DNA of 64,000 nucleotides from Pseudomonas sp. UBA1879 (GTDB lineage Bacteria > Pseudomonadota > Gammaproteobacteria > Pseudomonadales > Pseudomonadaceae), in contig NZ_DDHJ01000019.1 of NCBI RefSeq assembly GCF_002338065.1, forward strand, positions 1-64,000, in the 5' to 3' direction. Shown here piece by piece: positions 8,425 through 17,200 of the stretch. The position numbers and the translations under genes were made by a program. Position 1 is the first letter of the stretch. Every line of letters starts with the position of its first letter. The notes under the pieces were generated by a model. It saw nothing but the letters and a program-made list of their open reading frames with translations, was not told the origin of the DNA and made no database searches.

Positions 8425-10212
8425 ATGAGTAATTTGAGCCTCCCACTGTTGTTACGTGCCCCTGTGCCGACGCAGTCGAGCCTGTCGTTCTGTGACGCGA
8501 CGCCGAAAGACCTGAAGCGCTGGATTTCTACCCTTCCCAAAGCCAACCTCGGCGAGATGGCCCGTCAGCTTTATCAGGGCCTGGGCGAGCTCAACCAGCT
8601 GCTCACGCCCAGTGAAAATCGCCTGCAACTGCTGGAACTGCTGCGCCCGGAAGTGTTTTTCGTGTGCAAGCACCTGGAGCGCCATTTCCTCAATCAGTCA
8701 GTCGTTCTAGAAGAACGCCCGCGCAAAGTTGCGAATCTCTGTCAGGCGTTGCAAAACCATCTGGCGATTGGCTACAAGCAGATCATTGCCAAGATTGCCC
8801 CCAAGCTGACGCGCGATCGCATCACGCTACTGACCACAGCCCTGCAACGCGCGCTGCACTGCCTCAACGGTCCGTTGATTCGCGCCAATCAGCTTTATTG
8901 CCCTGTGCAAGACGGCCTCTGGCTGGAGCTGCATCAGATCTATCAGATCGCGCGTCAGCACCAGCTGCACAACATTCCAGTGGCCGACAGCCAGGCGCAC
9001 CACACCCGCACGCTGACGGTCGAACAGACATACGTGGTGGCGCTGCTGATGGGATGCTCGCGTTGCAATCAGATGCGTCAGCACAACATTGGCAAGCTCG
9101 CGGACGCGCTCGACGCCTGGAGCTCAATGGTCACGCTGCAGCAGCCGGTCGATGACGCCAGCCTGTATGCGGCAGCCCATGGCACCGACACGGCGCCCCG
9201 TTACGCCACGCTCTACACCGAAGAGCAACGCGGCAACCTACTGGGCATCAACCCTCGTCCACTCTCGGCCGCATTGCAGCGCTACATCGAGATGCCCGTC
9301 GAACAACGTTCGCAGTCATACCTTCATGTGCCGCCAGGGCTGTCGATCGATGTGCTGCAGCACTTGGCGGCGGCGTGGGGCGACGTTTCGGAACGCGCGT
9401 TTCAGCGCACGGCGGGTCAAGGCACCCTGACCGTTTGCGTCGGCATGAGCGCTCTTCATTATTTTGTCGGTGGCCAGAAATGCTTCAGCGACCTGCTGCT
9501 GATGCCTGCCGTCACGGTGAGCAAAGTCGCCGAGTACACGTTGCAGCCCCTTGAGGCCACCCGTCACGACCCATGGTCACAGGCGATGGACGTTCAACGC
9601 ACGGGCTCATCGAACACGATGCTGCCCTTCGAAGAGATCGAATATCAGCGCGACGAATCCGAAGGCGGCGCCTCGGCGCTGGACGGTCAGAAAAGCTTCC
9701 CGACGTACGCGCTGAACATCGTCAACCACAGCCCCGGCGGTTATTGCCTGGCGTGGCCGAAGGACGTCCCGGACCAATTGCAGGCGGGCGAGATGATCGG
9801 CATCCAGGATCACGGGCATGGCTGGAGTATCGCAGTGGTGCGTTGGGTACGTCAGGTCCGCGGTGGGGGCACGCAGATGGGGGTCGAACTGATCGCACCC
9901 TTTGCCCAAGCCTGCGGCATGCAGTTGCTGCGGGCCGAACAGAGCAGCCAGTACCTCAGGGCACTGCTGCTGCCGGAAGTGCGTGCCATCGATGTTCCCG
10001 CGACTGTCATCGCCCCGCGTTTGCCGTTCGAGGAAGGCTCCAAGGTGATGATCAACAGCAGCGGCGATGAGCGTCGTGCGACCTTGAACAATCGCAAAGC
10101 CACGACGGGCAGCTACAACCAGTTCGAATACGAAGTGCTTGAAGGACCGAAGCAACCGGTGGCGGAGACAGGGCCGGAGCAGGAATTCGATTCGTTGTGG
10201 ACGGTGTTGTAA
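8425..10212 (+). CDS. Conserved pseudomonad protein with PilZ-like C-terminal domain
   Basis: 595 aa, soluble, no signal peptide or membrane segment. The N-terminal 400 residues are largely helical and I recognise no named family in them. The region about 430-500 looks PilZ-like: a short beta motif NHSPGGYCLAWP resembling the D/NxSxxG signature, then AVVRWVRQ and MGVELIAP strands. A charged QRDE/RKAT segment elsewhere could supply the arginine motif, but the RxxxR is not clear, so c-di-GMP binding is only a possibility. The position between psd and serB matches PA4958. In PAO1 the next gene is fimX; here serB follows directly and no fimX is present. The gene is preceded by 277 bases without a coding sequence. 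Confidence 0.6.
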   Translation: MSNLSLPLLLRAPVPTQSSLSFCDATPKDLKRWISTLPKANLGEMARQLYQGLGELNQLLTPSENRLQLLELLRPEVFFVCKHLERHFLNQSVVLEERPRKVANLCQALQNHLAIGYKQIIAKIAPKLTRDRITLLTTALQRALHCLNGPLIRANQLYCPVQDGLWLELHQIYQIARQHQLHNIPVADSQAHHTRTLTVEQTYVVALLMGCSRCNQMRQHNIGKLADALDAWSSMVTLQQPVDDASLYAAAHGTDTAPRYATLYTEEQRGNLLGINPRPLSAALQRYIEMPVEQRSQSYLHVPPGLSIDVLQHLAAAWGDVSERAFQRTAGQGTLTVCVGMSALHYFVGGQKCFSDLLLMPAVTVSKVAEYTLQPLEATRHDPWSQAMDVQRTGSSNTMLPFEEIEYQRDESEGGASALDGQKSFPTYALNIVNHSPGGYCLAWPKDVPDQLQAGEMIGIQDHGHGWSIAVVRWVRQVRGGGTQMGVELIAPFAQACGMQLLRAEQSSQYLRALLLPEVRAIDVPATVIAPRLPFEEGSKVMINSSGDERRATLNNRKATTGSYNQFEYEVLEGPKQPVAETGPEQEFDSLWTVL

Positions 10213-10227
10213 GCCTAACCCTTTCGT

Positions 10228-10314
10228 TGTAGGAGTGAGCTTGCTCGCGATAGGCTATTTCAGTCACCTCATACGTTGCTGATACCACGCCTCGCGAGCA
10301 AGCTCACTCCTACA
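10228..10314. repeat. Paired REP inverted repeat (GTAGGAGTGAGC type)
   Basis: Two 23-base arms (TGTAGGAGTGAGCTTGCTCG... at 10228-10250 and its complement at 10292-10314) face each other around a 41-base loop. This is the usual Pseudomonas REP doublet, placed between the converging ends of the PilZ-like gene and serB. Confidence 0.85.
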
Positions 10315-10341
10315 GAAAGTGTTTAATCCATAGGCAGCGAT

Positions 10342-11559
10342 TTACAGGCCGCGCCCTTCCCGATCCCTGAACCCCAACAGGTACAACACGCCATCCAGCC
10401 CCAGCGTCGAAATCGCCTGTTTGGCAGACTGCTTCACCAGTGGCTTGGCACGGAACGCGACACCCAATCCGGCAATGGCCAGCATCGGCAGATCGTTCGC
10501 CCCATCACCGACCGCGATGGTCTGCTCCAGGCTCAGGCCCTCCTTGCTCGCCAGTTCACGCAGCAAGTCGGCTTTGCGCTGAGCATCGACGATAGGCTCC
10601 ACGGCAACCCCGGTGCACTTGCCGTCCACCACTTCCAGCTCGTTGGCGAAGATGTAGTCGATGCCCAGTTTCGCCTGCAACTGACGGGCGAAATAGGTAA
10701 AGCCGCCCGACAGAATCGCCGTCTTGTAGCCCAGACGCTTGAGTTCGGCGAACAGGGTTTCGGCACCCTCGGTCAACCGTAGCGAGGCGCCGATTTCGTC
10801 CAGCACATTGATGTCCAGGCCTTTGAGCAGTGCCAGACGCTCCTTGAAACTGGCGCGGAAATCCAGCTCGCCGCGCATTGCACGCTCAGTGATTTCCGAC
10901 ACCCGATCACCCACACCGTGGGCTTTGGCCAGTTCATCGATGACTTCGGCTTCGATCAGTGTCGAGTCCATGTCAAACACGGCGAGGCGACGATTGCGGC
11001 GAAACAGCGAGTCTTGCTGGAAGGCGATGTCGACGTTCAACTCCTGCGCGACACGCAGAAATTCGGCACGCATCGCTTGAGCATCGGCAGGTTGACCGCG
11101 CACGGAAAACTCGATGCAGCCCTTGCCTTCGTTGCGCGGCGTATCCAGTGGCATGCGCCCGGACAGACGGTCGATACGATCGATGTTCAGGCCGTATCGG
11201 GCGGTGATCGAGCTTACGGTTTGCAATTGCTCGGCCGTGACCTTGCGGGTCAACAGGGTGACGATGTGCCGATCCTTGCCCTGATCGTCAACCCAATGCT
11301 GGTAGTCGTCTTCGCTGACATGGGTGAACAGCACTTGCAGGCCCAGCTCATCGACTTTCGTCTGCACCCGATCCAACACCTTCGACCCGCTTTCAGTTTC
11401 CGGAATCTGCACCAGAATGCCGAACGACAGCGTGTCGTGGATCACCGCCTGACCGATATCCAGAACATCGGCGCCACCCTGAGCCAGGACGCCAGTGATG
11501 GCCGCCGTCAGACCCGGACTGTCTTCGCCGGTGATGTTTATCAGGACAATTTCGCGCAA
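10342..11559 (-). CDS. Phosphoserine phosphatase SerB
   Basis: 405 aa. It dephosphorylates L-phosphoserine, the last step of serine synthesis. An N-terminal ACT domain (about 1-80) and a second ACT-like region (about 95-180) precede a HAD phosphatase. The phosphatase has the nucleophile motif DMDST (196-200), motif II SGGFTYF and motif IV GDGANDLPML. The first in-frame codon of the conserved N-terminus (MREIVLINITGEDSPGL) is TTG at 11557-11559, preceded by a G-rich stretch that can serve as ribosome binding site. This makes a TTG start likely. Confidence 0.95.
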   Translation of the reverse strand: MREIVLINITGEDSPGLTAAITGVLAQGGADVLDIGQAVIHDTLSFGILVQIPETESGSKVLDRVQTKVDELGLQVLFTHVSEDDYQHWVDDQGKDRHIVTLLTRKVTAEQLQTVSSITARYGLNIDRIDRLSGRMPLDTPRNEGKGCIEFSVRGQPADAQAMRAEFLRVAQELNVDIAFQQDSLFRRNRRLAVFDMDSTLIEAEVIDELAKAHGVGDRVSEITERAMRGELDFRASFKERLALLKGLDINVLDEIGASLRLTEGAETLFAELKRLGYKTAILSGGFTYFARQLQAKLGIDYIFANELEVVDGKCTGVAVEPIVDAQRKADLLRELASKEGLSLEQTIAVGDGANDLPMLAIAGLGVAFRAKPLVKQSAKQAISTLGLDGVLYLLGFRDREGRGL

Positions 11560-11629
11560 GGCGCACCCCCGCAGTGGAAAAAAACCGCATTCTACTCACT
11601 TTCAGTGACCGCCGGGCACAGTGAGCGCT

Positions 11630-11657
11630 TTGCCGTCACTGGGTCGCTCGCTATACT
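11630..11657 (+). promoter_or_regulatory. Sigma-70-type promoter candidate
   Basis: TTGCCG, a 16-base spacer, then TATACT reads toward the AhpA-like gene, with a start site expected near 11664 and the GTG at 11690. It was identified by eye only. Confidence 0.45.
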
Positions 11658-11689
11658 GCGCCCCAACTTCTCCAAGAGAGCCGTGCTCA

Positions 11690-13219
11690 GTGAACCGGCC
11701 CACGCCAGTAAAAACCGATAATTTCTTCTTGCTGATCTTCCGGGCATTGCGTCATCGACGCGTTCCGATTGCTTTGCGCATCGCCAGCCACAACGTGATC
11801 CTCGTCGCGCTGGCGCTGGTGATCTACGCCTGCGTGATGGGTTTGCAGTTCAAGCAGGCCATGCATGAGCAGGCGGACGCGCTAGGCCAGGCCCTGACCA
11901 CGCAAACCGCGACCTCTGCCACGGAGCTGCTGGTGTCGAACGACATCCTCAGCCTCAACGTGCTGCTGGGCAATCTGGTGAAGAACCCGTTGGTGGCCCA
12001 TGCGGCGATCTACAGCGTGGACAATCGCATCCTCGCCGAAGCCGGCCAGCGCCCGAAAAACGGGTTGCTGGGCGAAGCCGAAGGTCTCTATGAAATCAAA
12101 GTGACGTTCCAGGACGTAGTCGCGGGCACCCTGCGTATCAGTCTGGACATGTCGCAATTCCAGCAGCCGTTGCTCATCAGCCTGCAAAGCATGGGGATTC
12201 TGGCCGGTATTCTGTTGGCGCTGGCACTGGCCTTGAGCCTGCGCCTTGGGAGACACATTTCCACGCCGATGCTGCAATTGCGCATGTGGCTGCGTTACAT
12301 CGACCCTTACACCCCGGCCACCGATCGGCAGGATGAAATCGGCGATCTGGCCCGCCAGCTCAAGGCGTCCTACGCGCCGCCCGAGCCTGAGCCGGAACCC
12401 ATTCCCGAGCCCGAACCCATCGCTGAAGACGACGACAGTTCGCCTGAATTCGATGCCAGCGACCTGGGCGACCCTGAGTTCGATGACGCACCCAAGCCCC
12501 GCGCCACAGCCATTCCCGCGCGACGCATCATGGCCGAGGAAGATGAAGAGGACGAGGAAGACCCGTTCGCCGATCTTCGTGACACCACGCCGGTGGTGCA
12601 AAAGCCTGCGCCGCGTCCTGTGCTTCCGGTGGCACCTTCGCAACCGCAATACAGTGCAGTGCTGGCCGTTCAATTGGGCTCTCAGGAACAGTTGCGCCGC
12701 TTGCCACGCGCCCGTTTGACTGAGCTGCTGGAGCGCTATCGCGACTGCATCGATCAGGCCGCATCGCTTTATGACAGCGAACTGCACACCCTGAACGATG
12801 GCAGCTCGTTGATGGTGTTCAGCACCCAGGACAGCGGTGACGACTACCTGACCAATGCCATCTGCTGCGGCGAGCTGCTGCGCGCCTTGAGTCACGCCCT
12901 GCAGATCGAAGTCGCGGACAGCGGCATCACCCTGCAATTGCAACTGGGTTTGACCTTGGGCGAAGGCCTGCATGGCATGAACCAGATCGACCTGCTGTTG
13001 ACCGAAACCGCACAAGACGCCCTGGCCTTGTCGCAGCACAGCCGCAATCTGCTGCTGGTGGAGCGCAAGATCAGCGAAGACCACACCATCCGCCAACGCG
13101 CACGTATCCGCCCGATCGCCAGCCCCGAAGGCGCAAGTTGCGTCGAGCGCCTGATGGAACCGTATCCATCGATGCTGGAGCGCCAACTGGCGCGCATGCA
13201 TGAGGCGCGTAAGGCCTGA
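11690..13219 (+). CDS. AhpA/YtjB-family inner-membrane protein with HAMP-like linker
   Basis: 509 aa. Two membrane helices (about 30-50 and 165-190) bracket a periplasmic segment. A HAMP-like linker follows (LGRHISTPMLQLRMWLRYIDPY...), then a Pro/Glu- and Asp/Glu-rich low-complexity region (about 230-305) and a C-terminal domain of about 170 residues resembling a degenerate nucleotide-cyclase or sensor fold. Family members are encoded next to serB; the molecular role is not established. The open frame extends upstream to 11621. The GTG at 11690 has AAGAGAG before it and gives the expected N-terminus, so it was preferred. The extreme acidic tract is the notable part of the protein. Confidence 0.75.
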   Translation: MNRPTPVKTDNFFLLIFRALRHRRVPIALRIASHNVILVALALVIYACVMGLQFKQAMHEQADALGQALTTQTATSATELLVSNDILSLNVLLGNLVKNPLVAHAAIYSVDNRILAEAGQRPKNGLLGEAEGLYEIKVTFQDVVAGTLRISLDMSQFQQPLLISLQSMGILAGILLALALALSLRLGRHISTPMLQLRMWLRYIDPYTPATDRQDEIGDLARQLKASYAPPEPEPEPIPEPEPIAEDDDSSPEFDASDLGDPEFDDAPKPRATAIPARRIMAEEDEEDEEDPFADLRDTTPVVQKPAPRPVLPVAPSQPQYSAVLAVQLGSQEQLRRLPRARLTELLERYRDCIDQAASLYDSELHTLNDGSSLMVFSTQDSGDDYLTNAICCGELLRALSHALQIEVADSGITLQLQLGLTLGEGLHGMNQIDLLLTETAQDALALSQHSRNLLLVERKISEDHTIRQRARIRPIASPEGASCVERLMEPYPSMLERQLARMHEARKA

Positions 13220-13480
13220 TTTGAGCGGTGCAGCTGTGGGAGCCGGCTCCCACGGTGCGACGTCGGTTGCAGATTTCATGTCATGCGCATGACTCCCTCG
13301 GTACGATGCTGGTCGCAGATTTCATGTCAAGCGCATGGCTCTTGTGGGAGCCGCCTTGGTGGCGAAGGCGGTTTGTCAGGGGACACGTCAGCGTCTGCCA
13401 CACCGCATTCGCCAGCAAGCCGGCTCACTCCGGCTTCAGCCAGAGTCAAAAGCACACGCGCTCTCCACAGAAGCACCCAC
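13220..13480. repeat. Intergenic repeat cluster: REP elements and a 27-bp direct repeat
   Basis: There is no gene between 13220 and 13522. The stretch holds a REP palindrome (GTGGGAGCCGGCTCCCAC at 13236-13253). A direct repeat GCAGATTTCATGTCAnGCGCATG lies at about 13268-13290 and 13315-13337. A second, imperfect REP doublet runs from about 13344 (TGTGGGAGCCGCC) to about 13431 (GCCAGCAAGCCGGCTCACTC). Confidence 0.7.
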
Positions 13481-13511
13481 AAAAAAGCCCGCATCGCTGC
13501 GGGCTTTTTAT
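13481..13511. terminator. Bidirectional Rho-independent terminator
   Basis: AAAAAAGCCCGCA-TCGC-TGCGGGCTTTTTA forms a strong stem flanked by A and T runs. It lies just downstream of the minus-strand lipoprotein gene and of the plus-strand AhpA-like gene. Confidence 0.88.
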
Positions 13512-13522
13512 TTAACGCTGAC

Positions 13523-14230
13523 TTAGAATCGGTAAATTTCCAGATCCGTACGAATCGGCGATGCCATCGGGATCTTGGGCTTGTCCTGATCGACACGTGT
13601 CTTGGCGGGTTGAGCGGCTTTTTTAGGCTCTTCGGCGACCAGCGGCTGACTGGCTACCGGCTTGACCGCCACGCTCAACTGTTCAGCCAAACGCTGCAAC
13701 AGCACGCCCTGGGCCTTGACCTGAGCGGCAGAGGTGCCGGCGTGGGGCTCCTCCAAATGAACCAGCTTACTGTCACGCACAGTGCCGCGACGGTCTAGCA
13801 AACGCCACTGCGCATCGAGCACCGCCGGCTGATTCACACCGGAATCCAGGCGAGTGATCGACAACACGACCTGCACGTCCGGCGTGAAATTCGCCACGGC
13901 AGGCGCCATGACCACGCGTTGGCTGTCCAGCTTCCACGCCAGTTGGCGCAACAGCAGTTGATCAATGTCAGAAGACAGGCTGCCTGCCCATCGCCCATCA
14001 GCCGAGGCCGTCAGACTGCCATCGGCTTGACGTTGCAGTAATGTTTCCCGTTGCAGGTAATCAGCAACGGAAACCGGACCGAGCAAAACAGCGACGCCGG
14101 CGCTTTGTTTAGGTTGCCCGGGATCGCCACTGTCCAACTGATAGAGCGATTGAGGCTGATGAACGCTGCACCCGGCCAAACCCAGAACGCCGGTCAACAA
14201 CAGAACAAAAGGAACGCGTAGAAAATTCAT
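13523..14230 (-). CDS. PqiC-like ABC-transport auxiliary lipoprotein
   Basis: 235 aa. A lipoprotein signal peptide ends in the lipobox LAGC (FVLLLTGVLGLAGC), so the protein is probably outer-membrane anchored on the periplasmic side. The mature part (SLYQLDSGDPGQ, VLLGPVSVADYLQRE and a body of about 140 residues) fits the PqiC/ABC_trans_aux family linked to MCE-type lipid transport. The C-terminal 50 residues are Pro/Lys-rich. No MlaE or MCE gene lies nearby, so the partner is unknown. ATG 14233 is immediately before ATG 14230; the latter gives better spacing to GGACGGA. Confidence 0.75.
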   Translation of the reverse strand: MNFLRVPFVLLLTGVLGLAGCSVHQPQSLYQLDSGDPGQPKQSAGVAVLLGPVSVADYLQRETLLQRQADGSLTASADGRWAGSLSSDIDQLLLRQLAWKLDSQRVVMAPAVANFTPDVQVVLSITRLDSGVNQPAVLDAQWRLLDRRGTVRDSKLVHLEEPHAGTSAAQVKAQGVLLQRLAEQLSVAVKPVASQPLVAEEPKKAAQPAKTRVDQDKPKIPMASPIRTDLEIYRF

Positions 14231-14363
14231 CATTCCGTCCAAGTGGCCCCCGTACGGCGGCCACGGTGTAAATACTCAAGAAAACATGAAGGCACTCAGC
14301 CACGCCCGCACCTCAAGACGACATATCATCCGTGAATATGCGCGATGACTCCAGCGATTCTGC

Positions 14364-14393
14364 GTCGATCTTCGTGACGAAACGAAGATCGAC
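14364..14393. repeat. Perfect 12-bp inverted repeat downstream of parC
   Basis: GTCGATCTTCGT and ACGAAGATCGAC flank a 6-base loop, 17 bases after the parC stop. There is no U-run after it on either strand, so it may be an mRNA 3' stabiliser, a Rho-linked stop or a binding site, and not a classic intrinsic terminator. Confidence 0.55.
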
Positions 14394-14409
14394 CGCCTGA
14401 ATCACCCAT

Positions 14410-16668
14410 TTAAGTAGCGCTTTCCACCAACAACGCATCTACCCGCTGGAAACCCCGTGGCAGCTTGTTGCCACGTCGACCGCGCTCACCTTTGTAATGT
14501 TCAAGGTCATCCGGCTTCAACGAGAGCGTACGCTTGCCCGCCTGCAACACCAAGGTGCCCCCCTCGGGAATCACTGCCAAGTCCGTCACATATTCCTCAC
14601 GACTGGCCACGCGCTCGCCTGGGATCCCGATGATCTTGTTGCCTTTGCCTTTACCTAACTGCGGCAGGTCGCTGATTTTGAATACCAGAAGGCGACCTTC
14701 CGTCGTGACGGCAGCCAGCCAGTTTTGCTCACGGTCCGGCACTGGACGGGGCAGGATGACCTTCGCGCCCGATGGCAAGCTCAACAGCGCCTTGCCTGCC
14801 TTGTTCTTCGCTTGCAGGTCTTCGCCCTTGACCACAAAACCGTATCCAGCATCGGATGCGATGACGTACAACGCTTCGTCGTCGGGCAAGAGCACGCACT
14901 CGAAGGTGGCCGCTGGCGGCGGCGTCAGACGGCCCGTCAACGGATCGCCCTGCCCCCGCGCCGACGGCAAGGTATGCGCCGCCAGCGAATAGCTGCGGCC
15001 GGTGGAGTCGATGAACACGGCAAATTGATTCGAGCGCCCGGCTGCCGCGGCCTTGAAACCATCGCCAGCCTTGTAGGAAAGTCCGGTCGCGTCGATGTCG
15101 TGGCCCTTGGCGCAGCGCACCCAGCCTTTTTCCGACAGCACGACGGTCACGGGTTCGGTCGGCATCAATTCGTTTTCGGACAATGCCTTGGCTTCAGCAC
15201 GCTCGACGATGGGCGAGCGACGGTCATCGCCATAGGTTTGTGCGTCGGCAATCAGTTCGCTACGGACCAGCTTGCGCAGCTTGGTTTCGCTGCCCAGCAG
15301 GGCCTGAAGCTTGGCCTGTTCCTTGAGCAACTCGTCTTGCTCGCCGCGCAGCTTCATCTCTTCCAGACGTGCCAACTGACGCAAGCGGGTGTCGAGAATG
15401 TAATCGGCCTGAATTTCCGACAGATCGAAACGGGCGATCAATTCGGCTTTCGGGTGCTCGGCGGTACGGATGATGTGGATCACTTCATCCAGATTGAGGT
15501 AGGCGGTGAGCAAACCTTCCAACAGGTGCAGACGCTTCTCGACCTTGTCCAGACGGAACTGCAGGCGGCGCCGCACGGTGGTGAGGCGGAATTGCAGCCA
15601 CTCGGACAGCAGCGTCTTGAGGTTTTTCAGCTGCGGCTTGCCGTCGAGGCCGATGATGTTGATGTTCACCCGGTAGCTGGATTCCAGCTCGGTAGTGGCG
15701 AACAGATGCTGCATCAGCTCTTCGGGATCGACGCGGTTGGAACGCGGGATGATCACGATGCGGCAAGGGTGTTCATGGTCCGACTCGTCGCGCAGGTCGG
15801 CGACCATCGGCAGTTTCTTGGCCTGCATTTGCGCGGCGATTTGCTCCAGCACCTTCGCCCCGGAGACCTGATGCGGCAGCGCGGTAACGACGATGTCGCC
15901 CTCTTCGACACGATACACCGCACGCATGCGCACCGAACCACGGCCGGTTTCGTAGATTTTCAACAGGTCGGCGCGCGGGGTGATGATTTCCGCTTCGGTC
16001 GGGTAATCCGGGCCCTGTACGTGTTCGCACAGCTGCTCGATGGTGGCCTTGGGCTCGTCGAGCAAACGGACGCAGGCCGACGCGACTTCACGGAGATTAT
16101 GCGGCGGTACGTCGGTGGCCATGCCCACGGCGATGCCGGTGGTGCCGTTGAGCAGGATGTTCGGCAAACGCGCGGGCAATACCGCCGGCTCGTCCAGGGT
16201 GCCGTCGAAGTTCGGCACCCAGTCCGCCGTGCCCTGGCCCAATTCGGTGAGCAGCACTTCGGAATAGCGGGACAAACGCGCTTCGGTGTAACGCATGGCC
16301 GCGAACGACTTGGGATCATCCGGCGCACCCCAGTTGCCCTGGCCGTCCACCAGCGTGTAGCGGTAGCTGAAGGATTGCGCCATCAGCACCATGGCTTCGT
16401 AACAGGCCGAATCGCCGTGGGGATGGAACTTACCCAACACGTCGCCGACGGTACGCGCCGACTTCTTGTGCTTGGCGTCGGCATCCAGGCCCAACTCGCT
16501 CATGGCATAGACAATCCGCCGCTGTACAGGCTTCAGGCCGTCGCCGATGTGCGGCAGGGCGCGGTCCATGATCACGTACATGGAGTAGTTGAGATAGGCC
16601 TGTTCGGTGAAGTCAGCCAGCGACCGGCGTTCTACACCGTCCAGGCTGAGGTCAAGGGAGTCGCTCAT
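14410..16668 (-). CDS. DNA topoisomerase IV subunit A
   Basis: 752 aa, the length of E. coli ParC. It cuts and rejoins DNA to unlink daughter chromosomes, with ParE as ATPase. The catalytic tyrosine is in RYTEARLSRY. The quinolone-resistance region reads HPHGDSACYEAMVLMAQ, with the wild-type Ser and Glu, so no target-site resistance is predicted. The C-terminal beta-pinwheel region starts at about residue 490. It is the last gene of the operon parE, phytase-like gene, aspartic protease, parC, with a 10-base gap to the protease. Confidence 0.98.
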   Translation of the reverse strand: MSDSLDLSLDGVERRSLADFTEQAYLNYSMYVIMDRALPHIGDGLKPVQRRIVYAMSELGLDADAKHKKSARTVGDVLGKFHPHGDSACYEAMVLMAQSFSYRYTLVDGQGNWGAPDDPKSFAAMRYTEARLSRYSEVLLTELGQGTADWVPNFDGTLDEPAVLPARLPNILLNGTTGIAVGMATDVPPHNLREVASACVRLLDEPKATIEQLCEHVQGPDYPTEAEIITPRADLLKIYETGRGSVRMRAVYRVEEGDIVVTALPHQVSGAKVLEQIAAQMQAKKLPMVADLRDESDHEHPCRIVIIPRSNRVDPEELMQHLFATTELESSYRVNINIIGLDGKPQLKNLKTLLSEWLQFRLTTVRRRLQFRLDKVEKRLHLLEGLLTAYLNLDEVIHIIRTAEHPKAELIARFDLSEIQADYILDTRLRQLARLEEMKLRGEQDELLKEQAKLQALLGSETKLRKLVRSELIADAQTYGDDRRSPIVERAEAKALSENELMPTEPVTVVLSEKGWVRCAKGHDIDATGLSYKAGDGFKAAAAGRSNQFAVFIDSTGRSYSLAAHTLPSARGQGDPLTGRLTPPPAATFECVLLPDDEALYVIASDAGYGFVVKGEDLQAKNKAGKALLSLPSGAKVILPRPVPDREQNWLAAVTTEGRLLVFKISDLPQLGKGKGNKIIGIPGERVASREEYVTDLAVIPEGGTLVLQAGKRTLSLKPDDLEHYKGERGRRGNKLPRGFQRVDALLVESAT

Positions 16669-16678
16669 GCGGGCCTCA

Positions 16679-17200
16679 TCATTTTGTCGTCTGGCGCAGT
16701 AGCAAGGTGCCGCCGCGCTGTGTGAATTCGAGTTGTTTGGTGGCGCTCATACCCAGCAGCACCTGATCGCCGTCCAGACCGGGCACCACGAGGGCGCGCA
16801 CATCGGTCAGGACGATATCGCCGATCTGCAGCCGACCCAGCGTGGTCCGGAAGGCGTCGGTGCGGCCATTGGCCGTGCTGACGTCCACTCTGGCGCCGCG
16901 CTCGAGACGCAGCGTGTCCGCGACGCCTTCGGGAATCGCGACATGGGTCGCGCCCGTGTCGAGCATGAATTCGACAGGGCGAGCGTTGATCTGCCCTGTC
17001 ATGACGAAATGCCCCTGACGATTGCTCGCCAGCTGCACTTCGACGTAGCCATCTCCGTGTGCGGAGGTGACCTGGGTGTTCGGGTTTTCCTGACGCTGTT
17101 CCCATGCCCCGAAAAACCGTGTCGCGAGAAATAGCGCCGCCGCCCAGACAACGATCAACATCAGGCGCCCGGCGCGTTTGCCGGGAGGGACCTGAGTCAA
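16679..17200 (-). CDS. Retroviral-type (clan AA) aspartic protease, membrane-anchored
   Basis: 173 aa. One N-terminal membrane helix (about 15-33) is followed by a periplasmic single-domain aspartic protease. The active-site motif is FMLDTGATHVAIP; DTGA is the DTG/DSG catalytic triplet, so it must work as a dimer. The second half has the family's VLLGMSATKQLEF ending. The start was placed at TTG 17198-17200, inside TTGA with the stop of the upstream gene. A GGAG lies 9 bases before it, and the result is the usual MTQVPPGK-like N-terminus. The substrate is unknown. Confidence 0.85.
   Translation of the reverse strand: MTQVPPGKRAGRLMLIVVWAAALFLATRFFGAWEQRQENPNTQVTSAHGDGYVEVQLASNRQGHFVMTGQINARPVEFMLDTGATHVAIPEGVADTLRLERGARVDVSTANGRTDAFRTTLGRLQIGDIVLTDVRALVVPGLDGDQVLLGMSATKQLEFTQRGGTLLLRQTTK

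Noticed and set aside
14725..16725. 666-codon open frame antisense to parC (and similar long ones antisense to thiC, wapO, msbA and the giant toxin)
   Set aside because: Typical shadow frames of GC-rich genes with strong third-position bias. Their translations show no domain, no ribosome binding site and composition rich in Arg/His/Gln.
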